A stretch of 64,000 bases of DNA from Pedobacter sp. PLR (lineage in GTDB: Bacteria > Bacteroidota > Bacteroidia > Sphingobacteriales > Sphingobacteriaceae), in the NCBI RefSeq assembly GCF_026239675.1, contig NZ_JAPIVQ010000005.1, forward strand, positions 62,001 to 126,000, written 5' to 3'. The translations under genes were made by a program, and so were the position numbers. Of this stretch, positions 62,275 to 64,000 are shown in pieces; within the stretch, counting starts at the first letter, position 1, and the number at the start of each line of letters is the position of its first letter. Under the pieces are notes generated by a model. It saw only the letters and a list, made by a program, of their open reading frames with translations, made no database searches and had not been told where the DNA came from.

Positions 62275-64000
62275 TTAAAAGGTTAGATTAAGCATAATGG
62301 TGAAGGTTTTTGAAGAAGGGTAGGCGCCTAAATCAATGCCGGCATCTGAATCGCTATTTGCAGCAGTTGAACTGGCCTCAGGGTCAAATCCTTTGTATTT
62401 AGTGATGGTAAATAAGTTTTGACCGCTTAGGGTTAGCTTTGCATTTCCAAACTTCATCATGCTTTTAGGGAAATTATAGGATAAGCTGACGTTCTTTAGT
62501 CTGGCGTAAGCTGCGTTTTGCAGAAATTGAGTGGATTCGATATATTCTTTTGCGGTACTTGTCGGGTTTGCCCATAGAGAGCCTGTGTTTTGAGGCGTCC
62601 AGTAATCGGCTGCTGCGGCAAGTGTTGGATAGGCTACATCGCTACTGGCAATTGCTGATGCCGCATAGGTGGCATTGAATATTTTGTGCCCATAAGCACC
62701 CTGAATAAATACATTTAATTCAAAATTCTTATACCCAAAATTATTGTTAAAACCCCATTGCACTTTTGGCATGGCATTTCCTGAGATCACCATATCTTCA
62801 AAGCCAATCGTTCCGTTTCCACTCACATCAGTGTATTTATAATCACCGGCTTTATGTCCATTCTCGTCATTTTGGTACACTCCTTCCCATGGAATCAGGT
62901 AAAATGAACCTAATGGCTGTCCTACCTGAATCACCTGGATAGGTGAATTAATTAAACCACCACCAATTTGGGTACGTCTGATCATGGTTTGCTCACCAAG
63001 GCTGACTACCTTATTCTTATTCAGTGCGGCATTAAAGCTGGTATTCCATTTGAAGTCGGTATGGTCAATTGCATTGAAATCTACCATAAATTCAAAACCT
63101 CTGTTGTTCACTGCACCAATGTTTTTTAGCAATGTGCCGCCTCCAAGATAATTGTCGATCGGGGTGAACAGCAGTAGATCTGTCGTGTTTTTATTGTAAT
63201 AATCCGCTGTGATATTCAATCGCCTGTTGAAAAAGCTCATATCCACACCGATATCAGTCTGTTTTGTGGTTTCCCATTTGATGTCTGGTGTATTTGGATT
63301 ACCCAGGGTGTAGCCCTGGAAGGAGGTCGTACTTCCGTAAGAATAATTTACCGGACTCAATAATCCCAAAGTACTGTAGGGAGCAATGGATTGGTTTCCG
63401 GTAACGCCCCAGCCTGCTCTAAGTTTAAGTGCAGAAAAAACATTCAATTTTTTGATGAAGGATTCTTCAGATAGGTTCCAGCCTAAACTTGCTGAAGGGA
63501 AATTACTCCATTTATTGTCTCCCTGAAACTTGGAAGATCCATCTCTTCTAATGGTTACAGTGGCCATGTATTTCCCATCATAACTGTAGGCAGCTCTACC
63601 CATAAAAGATAGGATTGACCATTGCGAATAACCTGATGAAATGCTTTGAGCGGTGTTCAGACCCAGGTTATAATATCCGTTGGAAGTAGTGCTTAAACCA
63701 GATCCATTTGCACTAAAGCTATTGGAAGTGTTTTGCGTGCTCTCTTCCACAGCGGTGATGGTAATGTCATGCTTGTCGTTGATGAGTTTATGAAAGGTCA
63801 GGACATTGTTGTTCTGAAAGTTGTAATTTTCGGAGAAGCTCTGTGCGGATTTCATATTTCCCTGGGAAATCCAGTTGTTGGAAAGAGAAGCTGCTTTCGA
63901 CAGGTTAAGGTCTAATCCAAAAGTAGAGGTAAAGGTTAGCCAGTCTGTAATGTTATACTTCAGGTTGGCATTCATGGTGGCCACATTAGCAAAAACATTA
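62275..64000 (-). CDS. SusC/RagA-family TonB-dependent receptor, C-terminal part (5' end outside window)
   Basis: The frame is open to the window's right edge, so the start and plug domain lie outside. About 575 residues of barrel are visible: NITDWLTFTSTFGLDLNLSK, the conserved YMATVTIRRDGSSKF and GWNLSEESFIKKLNVFSALK, LRAGWGVTGNQSIAPYSTLG, and the terminal strand SKTFTIMLNLTF. Assigned to the SusC subfamily by these motifs and by the SusD gene 9 bp downstream. Confidence 0.95.
   Translation of the reverse strand, partial: NVFANVATMNANLKYNITDWLTFTSTFGLDLNLSKAASLSNNWISQGNMKSAQSFSENYNFQNNNVLTFHKLINDKHDITITAVEESTQNTSNSFSANGSGLSTTSNGYYNLGLNTAQSISSGYSQWSILSFMGRAAYSYDGKYMATVTIRRDGSSKFQGDNKWSNFPSASLGWNLSEESFIKKLNVFSALKLRAGWGVTGNQSIAPYSTLGLLSPVNYSYGSTTSFQGYTLGNPNTPDIKWETTKQTDIGVDMSFFNRRLNITADYYNKNTTDLLLFTPIDNYLGGGTLLKNIGAVNNRGFEFMVDFNAIDHTDFKWNTSFNAALNKNKVVSLGEQTMIRRTQIGGGLINSPIQVIQVGQPLGSFYLIPWEGVYQNDENGHKAGDYKYTDVSGNGTIGFEDMVISGNAMPKVQWGFNNNFGYKNFELNVFIQGAYGHKIFNATYAASAIASSDVAYPTLAAAADYWTPQNTGSLWANPTSTAKEYIESTQFLQNAAYARLKNVSLSYNFPKSMMKFGNAKLTLSGQNLFTITKYKGFDPEASSTAANSDSDAGIDLGAYPSSKTFTIMLNLTF

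Overview
The window comes from a Bacteroidota chromosome, most likely a Sphingobacteriaceae/Pedobacter-type organism. The signs are two SusC/SusD outer-membrane glycan-uptake systems, many lipoproteins with an SSC/FAC-type lipobox, weak ribosome binding sites, TAnnTTTG-like -7 promoter elements, a zeaxanthin-type carotenoid operon with a CrtY-cd lycopene cyclase, and LytTR and Bacteroidota-type integrase proteins. No rRNA, tRNA or CRISPR array was seen.

Layout. (1) 1-4845: 3' part of a polysaccharide utilisation locus (SusC end, SusD, two surface lipoproteins), with no enzyme in view. (2) 4.9-12.3 kb: a stress-type island with three pirins, two isochorismatase-family hydrolases, an FMN reductase, a Crp/Fnr regulator and an alginate-export-type porin. 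Four of its promoters share an unlisted box (TTAAYCTANRTTAT plus a T-tract) directly upstream of a -7-like element. (3) 12.3-17.7 kb: a decayed mobile region with a truncated MFS gene, a C-terminal RbsD/FucU-like fragment, a phosphatase-like gene, an N-terminally shortened tyrosine recombinase, a HTH gene, a hairpin-rich non-coding stretch and a frameshifted DUF932 gene. (4) 17.7-28.8 kb, minus strand: a nearly complete molybdenum-cofactor cluster (moaA, moaC-moaB fusion, moaD, moaE, moeA, moeB-rhodanese, mocA, xdhC) next to the enzyme it probably serves, a Tat-exported Ior-type molybdenum hydroxylase with its 2Fe-2S subunit and a dihaem cytochrome c.

(5) 28.9-37.3 kb, minus strand: a block of mostly exported enzymes (two cupins, carboxymuconolactone decarboxylase-like protein, three esterases/hydrolases, flavodoxin, aldo/keto reductase), headed by a LytTR response regulator that has lost about 50 residues of its DNA-binding domain. 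(6) 37.4-38.3 kb: a small gene graveyard (HTH-protein 5' part, OsmC 3' part, glyoxalase-family 5' part) preceded by a helically phased CTTAA array. (7) 38.3-45.4 kb: FUSC membrane protein, lipocalin and the carotenoid operon (crtY, crtZ, SRPBCC, unknown, crtB, crtI) with a MarR regulator. (8) 45.9-57.5 kb: a complete benzoate/catechol/beta-ketoadipate catabolic operon (catBCA, benABCD, pcaD, fused pcaIJ, FUSC-like exporter, pcaF) bracketed by an AraC and a TetR regulator. (9) 57.8-64 kb: second polysaccharide utilisation locus (GH20, GH16 with a carbohydrate-binding module, SusD, SusC 3' portion).

The most unusual signals are the four-copy promoter box of the pirin island, the phased repeat array and a 19-bp sequence shared between the two mobile-element remnants, the internally deleted response regulator, and the hairpin-rich element upstream of the DUF932 pseudogene. 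All assignments are made by reading the sequence and recalled family features. No database search was run.
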